From contig NZ_LMUL01000014.1 in assembly GCF_009765965.1 (NCBI RefSeq), positions 771,248 to 806,032 on the forward strand: DNA of 34,785 bases, given 5' to 3'. Under the pieces are notes generated by a model, which was not told the DNA's origin, made no database searches, and saw only the letters and a list, made by a program, of their open reading frames with translations. Of this stretch, positions 1-7,874 are shown in pieces (the stretch's first letter is position 1; every line of letters begins with the position of its first letter). The translations under genes and the position numbers were made by a program. The stretch comes from Caulobacter sp. S45 (lineage in GTDB: Bacteria; Pseudomonadota; Alphaproteobacteria; Caulobacterales; Caulobacteraceae).

Positions 1-368
1 GCTCGGCCCTGTTCAGCTACTACACCTCGGGCGAACTGAAGTCGGAGGGCTCCTCGATCACCGAGGGCATCGGCCAGGGCCGCGTCACCGCCAATCTCGA
101 AGGCCTGGAGATCGACCACGCCTTCCAGATCCTCGACGTCGAGGCGGTCAACGAGGTGTTCCACCTGCTGGAGCACGAAGGCCTGTGCCTGGGCGGTTCG
201 TCTGGGATCAATGTCGCCGGCGCGGTGCGTTTGGCGCGCGCGCTCGGTCCTGGCAAGACCATCGTCACCGTCTTGTGCGACCATGGTTCGCGTTACCAGA
301 GCAAGCTGTACAATCCCGCCTTCCTGGCCGAGCACGGCCTGCCCACGCCGCCCTGGTTGAAGCCCTGA
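1..368 (+). CDS. cysK: Cysteine synthase (O-acetylserine sulfhydrylase), 3' end only
   Basis: The reading frame is open from base 3 to the TGA at 366-368 and gives the last 121 residues of a PLP-dependent cysteine synthase; the start lies outside the window. The enzyme makes L-cysteine from O-acetylserine and sulfide in the cytoplasm. Visible family motifs are SSITEGIGQGR, which belongs to the region that closes over the active site, GLCLGGSSGINVAGA, and the C-terminal CDHGSRYQSKLYN. The PLP-binding lysine lies upstream and is not visible. The stop overlaps the ATG of sseA (TGATG), so the two are almost certainly translated from one message. The fragment cannot separate CysK from a CysK-like cystathionine beta-synthase, but the C-terminal motifs fit CysK best. 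Confidence 0.88.
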   Translation, partial: SALFSYYTSGELKSEGSSITEGIGQGRVTANLEGLEIDHAFQILDVEAVNEVFHLLEHEGLCLGGSSGINVAGAVRLARALGPGKTIVTVLCDHGSRYQSKLYNPAFLAEHGLPTPPWLKP

Positions 369-1222
369 TGCCCGACGCTGAGACGACCGCCCAGACCGAT
401 CCCCTGGTCTCTACCGACTGGCTGGCCGCGCGGCTGGACGATCCCAAGGTGCGGGTGCTGGACGCCACCTGGTTCATGCCCGCCGAGGGCCGCGACGCCC
501 ACGCGGAGCACGCGGCGGCCCACATCCCCGGCGCCGCCTTCTTCGACATCGACGCGGTGGCCGACCACACCACCGACCTGCCCCACATGCTGCCCACGCC
601 GGAAGCCTTCGCGGCGGCGGTCTCCGCCATGGGCGTGGGCGACGACACCCTGGTGGTGGCCTACGACGACAACGGCCTGATCGCCTCGGCGCGGCTGTGG
701 TGGACGTTCCGCGCCATGGGCCACGACGCGGTGAACGTGCTGGACGGCGGCCTGCGCAAGTGGCGCGCGGAAGGCCGGCCGCTGGAAAGCGGCCCCGCCG
801 CACCAACCACGGAAGCCCGCTTCACGCCGAAATCCCGTCTCGAACTCGTGCGTACCTTCGAACAGGTGCTCGCTGGGACCGACCCGGTGGTGGACGCCCG
901 CTCCGCCGCCCGCTTCCTTGGCCAGGCCCCCGAACCCCGCGCCGGCCTGAAGAGCGGTCACATGCCGGGTGCGCTGAACGTGCCCCACAGCGAAATTCTG
1001 ACCGCCGAAGGCCGCCTCAAACCGAGCGACGCGCTCGCAGCGGTGTTCGGCGACGCCGGCGTCCCGCCTGCTGGCGCGCTGACCACGAGTTGCGGCTCCG
1101 GCGTCACCGCCAGCGGACTGGCGCTGGCCCTGGCGCGGCTCGGGCGGTGGGACGTGGCGGTCTACGACGGCTCCTGGTCCGAATGGGGCGGCCGGGCGGA
1201 TGCGCCCGTCGTGACCGGCTGA
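368..1222 (+). CDS. sseA: 3-mercaptopyruvate sulfurtransferase (two-domain rhodanese)
   Basis: This 284-residue cytoplasmic protein has two rhodanese folds, about residues 12-138 and 155-280. The second carries the catalytic loop CGSGVTA with the persulfide-forming Cys242. CGSGVTA is the loop of 3-mercaptopyruvate sulfurtransferases, whereas thiosulfate sulfurtransferases usually have CRKG-type loops, so mercaptopyruvate is the likelier sulfur donor. The first domain keeps the fold motifs SARLWWTFRAMGH and VLDGGLRKW but has Asp in place of the catalytic Cys, as is normal for the family. The ATG at 368 overlaps the cysK stop. A longer in-frame reading upstream from 185 only covers cysK and is rejected. 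metC begins one base after its stop, which places it in a sulfur amino acid operon. Confidence 0.9.
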   Translation: MPDAETTAQTDPLVSTDWLAARLDDPKVRVLDATWFMPAEGRDAHAEHAAAHIPGAAFFDIDAVADHTTDLPHMLPTPEAFAAAVSAMGVGDDTLVVAYDDNGLIASARLWWTFRAMGHDAVNVLDGGLRKWRAEGRPLESGPAAPTTEARFTPKSRLELVRTFEQVLAGTDPVVDARSAARFLGQAPEPRAGLKSGHMPGALNVPHSEILTAEGRLKPSDALAAVFGDAGVPPAGALTTSCGSGVTASGLALALARLGRWDVAVYDGSWSEWGGRADAPVVTG

Positions 1223-1223
1223 G

Positions 1224-2426
1224 ATGAGCAAGACCGCGAACCCCGATTGGCGCGAAGCCACCCGCCTCGTCCATGCCGGCGACAGCCCTGACGCACGCCT
1301 GGGCGCCGCGGCCCGAGGCGTGAACCCCGCGGTGCAGCGGGCCTCCACCGTACTGCTGCCTGACGCGGCCAGCCTCTACAGCAGCGATATGCGCAGCTAT
1401 GGCCGCACGGGCCTGGGCGTGCAGGCGTCGCTGGAGGCGGCGATCTGCGAGCTGGAACACGGATCGGGCGCCGCGGTGTTCTCGTCCGGCGCGGCGGCCA
1501 TCACCGCCGCCCTGATGGCGGTGCTGTCGGCGGGTGACGAGGTCCTGGTCAGCGCGGGCGTCTACGCCCCGACCCGGCGGTTCTGCAATGGCATCCTCAA
1601 GCGGTTCGGCGTCGTCACCCGCTATTTCAGCCCCCGCGCCACCGCCGACGAGGTGATGGCGCTGGCGAGTCCGAACACCCGCGCGGTGATGCTGGAATCC
1701 CCCGCCTCCCTGACCTTCGAGTTCCAGGACATCCCCGCCATCTGCGCGGCGGCGCGGGCGCGCGGGATCGTCAGCTTGATCGACAACACCTGGGGCGCAA
1801 GCGTGCTGTTCAAGCCGCTGGACGCCGGGATCGATCTCTCGATCCAGGCCCTGACCAAGTACGCGTCGGGCGGATCGGACGTGTTCATGGGCTCGGTCGC
1901 CACCCGCGATCCCGTCCATGGCGCGGCGGTGAGGGAGATCATGCAGGACACCGGCTGGGCGGTCTCGCCCGACGACTGCTACACCGTGCTGCGCAGCCTG
2001 CGCACCCTGCCGCTGCGCATGGCCCGTCACGGCGCTTCGGCGCTGCAGGTGGCGCAATGGCTGGAACAGCAGCCCGAGGTGGCCCAGGTGCTCTGCCCCG
2101 CCCTGCCCGGCTCGCCGGACCATGAAATCTGGAAGCGCGACTATAGCGGCCTGAACGGGCTGTTCGGGGTCGTGCTGAAGTCTGGATCGGTCAAGGCCGC
2201 CAGCGCCTTCCTGGATGGATTGAGCCTGTTCGGGCTCGGCTTCTCCTGGGGCGGATTCGAGAGCCTGGCCGTGCTCGGCGATCCCCAGGTGCGCAATCCG
2301 GGGCGCGGCTGGTCCGCATCCGGCGCCCTGATGCGGCTCCACATCGGCCTGGAAGACCCCCACGACCTGATCGCCGACCTGCGCACGGGGCTCGACGCGT
2401 TCGCAGCCGCATGCGAGGAGCCATGA
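1224..2426 (+). CDS. metC: Cystathionine beta-lyase, PLP-dependent
   Basis: A 400-residue Cys/Met-metabolism PLP enzyme, of usual family length. It is expected to cleave cystathionine to homocysteine, pyruvate and ammonia in methionine synthesis. Visible signatures are YGRTGLGVQASLEAAICELE near residues 59-78, the PLP-contact region VFSSGAAAITAAL, LIDNTWGASVLFKPLDAGID with the PLP-binding Asp, and the Schiff-base Lys212 in QALTKYASGGSDVFMGS. FSWGGFESL near the C-terminus is typical of the beta-lyase branch. The ATG lies one base after the sseA TGA. The final codons overlap the start region of the next gene. Cystathionine gamma-synthase or gamma-lyase remain possible because close paralogues share all these motifs. 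Confidence 0.88.
   Translation: MSKTANPDWREATRLVHAGDSPDARLGAAARGVNPAVQRASTVLLPDAASLYSSDMRSYGRTGLGVQASLEAAICELEHGSGAAVFSSGAAAITAALMAVLSAGDEVLVSAGVYAPTRRFCNGILKRFGVVTRYFSPRATADEVMALASPNTRAVMLESPASLTFEFQDIPAICAAARARGIVSLIDNTWGASVLFKPLDAGIDLSIQALTKYASGGSDVFMGSVATRDPVHGAAVREIMQDTGWAVSPDDCYTVLRSLRTLPLRMARHGASALQVAQWLEQQPEVAQVLCPALPGSPDHEIWKRDYSGLNGLFGVVLKSGSVKAASAFLDGLSLFGLGFSWGGFESLAVLGDPQVRNPGRGWSASGALMRLHIGLEDPHDLIADLRTGLDAFAAACEEP
2416..2420 (+). promoter_or_regulatory. Ribosome binding site deciding the start of the exported protein gene
   Basis: AGGAG lies inside the last codons of metC. It is 8 bases upstream of the ATG at 2429 but only 2 bases upstream of the ATG at 2423, which favours 2429 as the start. 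Confidence 0.55.
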
Positions 2427-2428
2427 CC

Positions 2429-3001
2429 ATGCTCGCCCTCCTGTTGGCCGCCGCCACCGCCCTGCCGCCCCTGCCGCCTCCGGCCCCGCCGCCCGAGCTG
2501 TGGCATGGCGCACGCGCCGGCATGACGCCCGCCCAGGTGGTCGCCCTGTTTCCCCACGGACGCGCGCCGGCGCCCACCACCCTGGGATTTCCGCCCGTGG
2601 CTAACGCCGTGGAGGGTGGAGGGGCTGCGGGCTACGCCGTGGACGAGGAGGTCTTCGGACACCCCGCAGTGGCGACCTACTATTTCCAGGCTGGCGGCCT
2701 TCTGGAGACGATCGTCGAGGTGCAGAACCTGCGCCTGCGCCACACCCGCGACAACGTCGAGATCGCGCGCGACGTCCAGGCCGGACTGACGAATTTCTAC
2801 GGGCCGCCGAAGGTGTGCGCCGATACCGACAAGCGGGGCCTGGCGAGACTGGATTGCCGCTGGGTCACCTCGTCGGTGCAGATCGGCTTGTCCTATGTAG
2901 ACTATGGCGGCCTCGGCCCGGCCCTGACCGTGGCGGTGCGCTCACTACCGCCCAAGAAGCGCGACACCGGCGCCATCTTCGCCAGACGAGGCGGCCACTA
3001 G
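2429..3001 (+). CDS. Small exported protein of unknown function
   Basis: I do not recognise the family. The product is 190 residues. It opens with a short hydrophobic stretch (MLALLLAAATALPPLPPP) that looks like a signal peptide or short anchor followed by a Pro-rich linker. The rest is a compact soluble domain with the segments WHGARAGMTPAQVVALFP, YYFQAGGLLETIVEV and a Cys pair, CADTDKR and LDCRW, about 12 residues apart, which could form a disulfide in the periplasm. The motif ‘GMTPAQVVALFP’ resembles the start of small periplasmic lipoprotein-like domains that sense or bind at the envelope, but that is a weak resemblance. The start at 2429 is preferred on ribosome-binding-site spacing; 2423 (ATGA overlap with metC) and 2411 are alternatives. 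It is the last gene of the sulfur operon and ends 36 bases before the terminator. Confidence 0.75.
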   Translation: MLALLLAAATALPPLPPPAPPPELWHGARAGMTPAQVVALFPHGRAPAPTTLGFPPVANAVEGGGAAGYAVDEEVFGHPAVATYYFQAGGLLETIVEVQNLRLRHTRDNVEIARDVQAGLTNFYGPPKVCADTDKRGLARLDCRWVTSSVQIGLSYVDYGGLGPALTVAVRSLPPKKRDTGAIFARRGGH

Positions 3002-3037
3002 GGCGAAGGGCGGGCGGCGCCCTCAAGCCCATAAAAA

Positions 3038-3061
3038 AAGGAGCCGGCGAACCGGCTCCTT
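3038..3061 (-). terminator. Rho-independent terminator of rpsF-rpsR-rplI, possibly bidirectional
   Basis: A perfect 10-bp stem (AAGGAGCCGG with CCGGCTCCTT) closes a 4-base loop that reads TTCG on the minus strand. It is followed on the minus strand by a T-rich run (bases 3031-3038 are ATAAAAAAA on the plus strand). This is a textbook terminator for the leftward ribosomal protein operon. It can also stop the rightward sulfur operon, because the plus strand has TTCCTTATTT after the stem. Confidence 0.9.
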
Positions 3062-3090
3062 CCTTATTTCTCGACGTGTGGAGACCAGCC

Positions 3091-3672
3091 TTAGTAGGCG
3101 GCTTCTTCCATCGCCTGACCGGCGCCGCCTTCGAACAGCTCCTGGGCCTGTTGGGCCGCAGCAGCGCGCTCTTCGTCGAACTGCGAAGCGATGATGTTCT
3201 CACCGCGCGACTGACGTTCCGCCTCGTCCTGCGAACGGGCGATATTGACGTGGATGGTCACCGTCACTTCGGCGTGCAGGCGCACCTTCACGTCGTGGAC
3301 GCCCAGCGTCTTGATCGGCCGGTCGAGCACGACTTGGCTACGCTCGACATGACCGCCGCCGGCTTCGACCGCCTCGGCCACGTCGCGGCCCGAGACCGAA
3401 CCGTAGAGCTGGCCGCTCTCGCCCGCCTGACGGATCAGGATGTAGCCTTCGCCGTCCAGGCGCGAACCGAGGCGCTCGGCCGTGGCGCGAGCCTCGGCGT
3501 TGCGGATCTCGATCTGATCGCGCTGGGCTTCGAACACCTTGAGGTTCGAGGTGGTGGCCCGCAGCGCCTTTTGACGGGGCAACAGGAAGTTACGCGCGAA
3601 ACCATCCTTGACGGTGACGACGTCGCCGATGACGCCGAGGCGCTCGACACGTTCCAGAAGAACAACCTTCAT
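3091..3672 (-). CDS. rplI: 50S ribosomal protein bL9
   Basis: 193 residues. The N-terminal rRNA-binding domain is visible as [13 protein letters not shown], followed by [19 protein letters not shown], the highly conserved L9 signature. A central alpha helix joins it to the C-terminal domain (about residues 75-150, including [16 protein letters not shown]). L9 binds the base of the L1 stalk on the large subunit and helps keep the reading frame. The protein is about 40 residues longer than the 149-residue E. coli form. The extra tail after residue 150 is rich in Glu, Ala and Gln ([26 protein letters not shown]) and is usual in alphaproteobacterial L9. It is the last gene of the operon, 12 bases after rpsR, with a good AGGAG-type site before its ATG. 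Confidence 0.97.
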   Translation of the reverse strand: MKVVLLERVERLGVIGDVVTVKDGFARNFLLPRQKALRATTSNLKVFEAQRDQIEIRNAEARATAERLGSRLDGEGYILIRQAGESGQLYGSVSGRDVAEAVEAGGGHVERSQVVLDRPIKTLGVHDVKVRLHAEVTVTIHVNIARSQDEAERQSRGENIIASQFDEERAAAAQQAQELFEGGAGQAMEEAAY

Positions 3673-3684
3673 TGATCGCTCTCC

Positions 3685-3963
3685 TTACTGGACGACGTAG
3701 GGCAGCAGCGCCAGGAAGCGGGCGCGCTTGATGGCGCGCGCCAGCTCACGCTGCTTCGGGGCGGAGACCGCGGTGATGCGCGAGGGGACGATCTTGCCGC
3801 GCTCGGAAATGTAGCGCTGCAGGAGCTTGACGTCCTTGTAGTCGATCTTCGGGGCGTTGGCGCCGGAGAACGGGCACACCTTGCGGCGACGGAAGAACGG
3901 ACGACGCGCGCCTGCGGGGCTGGCGGAAGCGCCGGGCGAGGTGTTGGGGGCGGTTTCGGTCAT
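3685..3963 (-). CDS. rpsR: 30S ribosomal protein bS18
   Basis: 92 residues. The conserved core is complete: [40 protein letters not shown] and [21 protein letters not shown]18 forms a heterodimer with S6 and binds the central domain of 16S rRNA on the small-subunit platform, which fits its place just after rpsF. The first 20 residues are a low-complexity Thr/Ser/Ala/Pro stretch longer than in E. coli S18 and typical of alphaproteobacteria. Gaps of 14 bases to rpsF and 12 bases to rplI mark a single transcription unit. Confidence 0.97.
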   Translation of the reverse strand: MTETAPNTSPGASASPAGARRPFFRRRKVCPFSGANAPKIDYKDVKLLQRYISERGKIVPSRITAVSAPKQRELARAIKRARFLALLPYVVQ

Positions 3964-3977
3964 GATCGGATGCTCCC

Positions 3978-4373
3978 TTAGACCGGCATGTCTTCGTAAC
4001 CGCGGCGTTCGCCACGGTCGCTACGCTCGCCGCGTTCGCCACGCTCGCGTTCGCGGCGCGCCAGGACCGGCGACAGCTCGAGGTCCAGCTCTTCCACGCG
4101 GATGGTCATGAAGCGCAGCACGTCCTCGTTGATGGACAGCTGGCGTTCCATTTCCTTCACCGCCGCCGCCGGGGCGTCGATGGCCAGAAGGGAGTAGTGG
4201 CCCTTACGGTTCTTCTTGATGCGGTAGGTAAGGTTGCGAAGGCCCCAGTACTCGATCTTAGCCACATGGCCGCCCTGCTCTTCGAGCAGGTTCTTCAAGA
4301 TGTCGTTGAGAGCTTCGGCCTGTTGCGGCGAGATGTCTTGCCGCGCGATGACGACGTGTTCGTATAGCGCCAT
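3978..4373 (-). CDS. rpsF: 30S ribosomal protein bS6
   Basis: 131 residues. Typical S6 motifs are [34 protein letters not shown] and [20 protein letters not shown]. The ferredoxin-like fold covers residues 1-100. The last 30 residues are a highly charged Arg/Glu/Gly tail ([19 protein letters not shown]); E. coli S6 carries a glutamate tail at the same place, so a disordered acidic or charged tail is normal. The ATG at 4373 is chosen because AGAGG at 4380-4384 sits 6 bases upstream and because homology begins there. The frame stays open to 4580, but that upstream part has no S6 homology. It is the first gene of the operon and has a leader of about 140 bases. Confidence 0.97.
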   Translation of the reverse strand: MALYEHVVIARQDISPQQAEALNDILKNLLEEQGGHVAKIEYWGLRNLTYRIKKNRKGHYSLLAIDAPAAAVKEMERQLSINEDVLRFMTIRVEELDLELSPVLARRERERGERGERSDRGERRGYEDMPV

Positions 4374-4541
4374 TGTTGTCCTCTTCCGAAGTGCGAAAGG
4401 CGGCGTGCAGCCCGGCGGAAGGATCCGGACGACACGATGGATCTGCGCGCGGCGGACGGGCCTGGGCCCGACCTTCAGCGCTCTACGCAGACCGCCTTCC
4501 TGGGAAGCGGCGGAAAATACGGATTTCCCCGCAAAACGCAA
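4374..4541 (-). promoter_or_regulatory. Candidate promoter and long leader of the S6-S18-L9 operon
   Basis: On the minus strand TTGCGT (4536-4541) and TATTTT (4514-4519) are separated by 16 bases and fit a sigma-70-type promoter. They would start the transcript about 130-140 bases before rpsF. The leader between them contains CGGATCCTTCCG and other GC-rich inverted segments and a CCG-rich stretch. An S6:S18 autoregulatory RNA motif is known in leaders of this operon in many bacteria, so it is a reasonable place to look, but I could not fold a convincing copy by eye. Confidence 0.4.
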
Positions 4542-4579
4542 GGGCGTTGCATTTCGGGCAGCTTCCCAAGCCGAACGCA

Positions 4580-4606
4580 CCGGCCGTCCCGCCCCGGGAC
4601 GGCCGG
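4580..4606 (-). terminator. Stem-loop downstream of the outer membrane protein gene
   Basis: A perfect 11-bp stem (CCGGCCGTCCC with GGGACGGCCGG) has a 5-base loop. It begins 13 bases beyond the stop codon of the leftward OMP gene. No T run follows it on the minus strand, so it is either a weak intrinsic terminator or a 3' stabilising hairpin. It also separates the OMP from the rpsF promoter. Confidence 0.6.
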
Positions 4607-4619
4607 GTCCAGCTCAAAT

Positions 4620-5294
4620 CTAGAACGTGTACTTGATGCCGCCGGTGGCGACTTGCACGTGGCTGCGCAGGCGGAACGACGAGTCGCCGCCCGCACCCAC
4701 AAAGTCCTGCGAGTATTGCGGCGTGCCGATGTAGCGATAACCGAAGTCGAACGAGATCGGCGTGCCGGTCTTGACCTCGATCCCGGTCTTGGCCTGCCAC
4801 ATCAGGCCGCCCTGGTCGGCGTCGATCGGCGCGGTCGTGCGATAATGGACGTCGCCATAGCCGGCGCCGGCGGCGATATAGGGCACCACCGAAAAGCGCG
4901 GCGTGATGTGGTAGTCATAAGGCAGCGAGAAACGCACGTTCGCCAAGCCGCCATAGGTGCGCGAACTGCCGCCCGTGCCCTGGGTGATCTCGGTAGCGCG
5001 GTTGTAGTTGTTGCTAAGATAGACGCCTTCCAGTTCCAGCGCGAGGCCGGGGGCGATCCGCTTGCCGAAGGTGGCGCTGCCGAACTCGCCGGGCCGGAAA
5101 TGGCCCGAGCCCTTGTTGGCGTCGCCGGGACCGCTGTTGAACTCCGTCGTGGCGCCCTGGAAGGTCGAACCGCCGGTGGCCTCGACATAGGCGCCGTCGG
5201 TGTAGGTGTGGGGGTCCATCAGGTTCAGACCCTGGGCGGACGCAGGCAAGGCGACGGCGCACGCGGCCAGCGCGGCGAAACCAAATACTTTCAC
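4620..5294 (-). CDS. Outer membrane beta-barrel protein (OmpA/porin-like small barrel)
   Basis: 224 residues. A clear signal peptide (MKVFGFAALAACAVALPASA, cleavage before Gln21) is followed by alternating hydrophobic/polar strands and a C-terminal IKYTF, the Phe-terminated strand recognised by the BAM complex. Segments such as SVVPYIAAGAGYGDVHY and ISFDFGYRYIGTPQY match the OmpW/OmpA-like single-barrel superfamily (about eight strands). It probably sits in the outer membrane as a monomer; a specific transport or adhesive role cannot be read from the sequence. The start is GTG at 5294, with AAAGGG about 10 bases upstream. It is transcribed alone, with a terminator-like hairpin just after it. 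Confidence 0.8.
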   Translation of the reverse strand: MKVFGFAALAACAVALPASAQGLNLMDPHTYTDGAYVEATGGSTFQGATTEFNSGPGDANKGSGHFRPGEFGSATFGKRIAPGLALELEGVYLSNNYNRATEITQGTGGSSRTYGGLANVRFSLPYDYHITPRFSVVPYIAAGAGYGDVHYRTTAPIDADQGGLMWQAKTGIEVKTGTPISFDFGYRYIGTPQYSQDFVGAGGDSSFRLRSHVQVATGGIKYTF

Positions 5295-5670
5295 TGTACA
5301 AATTCCCTTTTACAACGCAGGGCCGATTACAGTCGAGACCTAGCGTCTCGGTTGGTCGGCAGCGTCCGTCTCAAGCTTACGGTTCATAGCGTCGCCATGA
5401 TCCAGGGCGAGAACGTGGCCAATTCGGGCGAGTTGCGTCGAGATTGGCGGATTGTGCGATGAGAGAACTTGCCGTTGCCTGATAGCAACACTGAATTTGT
5501 TAGGGATTAAGGCGAACTTGCAGCAGACACGGCGGAAATACGGCGCGGGTGATTTGATATGACATACAAGGCGGAAGGCGCATGTTCCGTCGCGTCGTGC
5601 GTTCCAGGTAACGCTTGTTGGACACGTGTCGCGGACAAGACCCGCGTTTTCGCTGGCCGCTCCGCTCCCC
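5295..5670. other. Gene-free region upstream of the OMP gene
   Basis: I find no supportable gene here. Open frames in the stretch lack a ribosome binding site and read through the adjacent palindromes. It is less GC-rich in part (about 5460-5580) than the surrounding coding DNA, as expected for a promoter or untranslated leader of the leftward OMP gene. I could not identify a convincing -35/-10 pair. Confidence 0.5.
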
Positions 5671-5771
5671 GTCTTGCCCGGACTTGATCCGGGCATCCAT
5701 GGCGCGGCGTTTCCGCGACGGATAGCAGACAAGCGTCTTCCATGGGCCCCCCGATCAAGTCGGGGGAAGAC
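5671..5771. repeat. Inverted pair of REP-like palindromic elements
   Basis: Two 32-base units, 5671-5702 and 5740-5771, are imperfect inverted copies of each other. Both share the ends GTCTT..CCATGG and the core GGATCAAGTC / GACTTGATCC. Each unit is itself a hairpin (CCCGGACTTGATCCGGG; CCCCCGATCAAGTCGGGGG). A 37-base spacer separates them. The arrangement matches the paired REP/BIME type of intergenic repeat seen in many proteobacterial genomes. Confidence 0.75.
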
Positions 5772-5810
5772 GGTGTGGAAAGGGTGGAGACGCGTCGATC
5801 CGTGAACCGT

Positions 5811-5840
5811 CCGGAGGGGGCGCCGCGACGCCCCCTCCGG
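5811..5840 (-). terminator. Stem-loop terminator of rpoD
   Basis: A perfect 12-bp GC-rich stem (CCGGAGGGGGCG with CGCCCCCTCCGG) closes a 6-base loop. It begins 8 bases after the rpoD stop. No T run follows on the minus strand, but the strength and position make transcript-end function likely. Confidence 0.75.
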
Positions 5841-5848
5841 CCGATGGA

Positions 5849-7834
<1,986 letters not shown>

Positions 7835-7874
7835 ATGTATCTCCGAGCCGAGCGGCAGGCCGCCCGGCTAACGC

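Noticed and set aside
5500-5530. Possible CtrA box (TTAATCCCTAAC on the minus strand) upstream of the OMP gene.
   Set aside because: Spacing and second half do not match TTAA-N7-TTAA; likely chance.
5340-5732. Possible 130-codon minus-strand gene upstream of the OMP gene.
   Set aside because: It reads through the palindromic repeat ([13 protein letters not shown] pattern), lacks a ribosome binding site and has no homology that I recognise.
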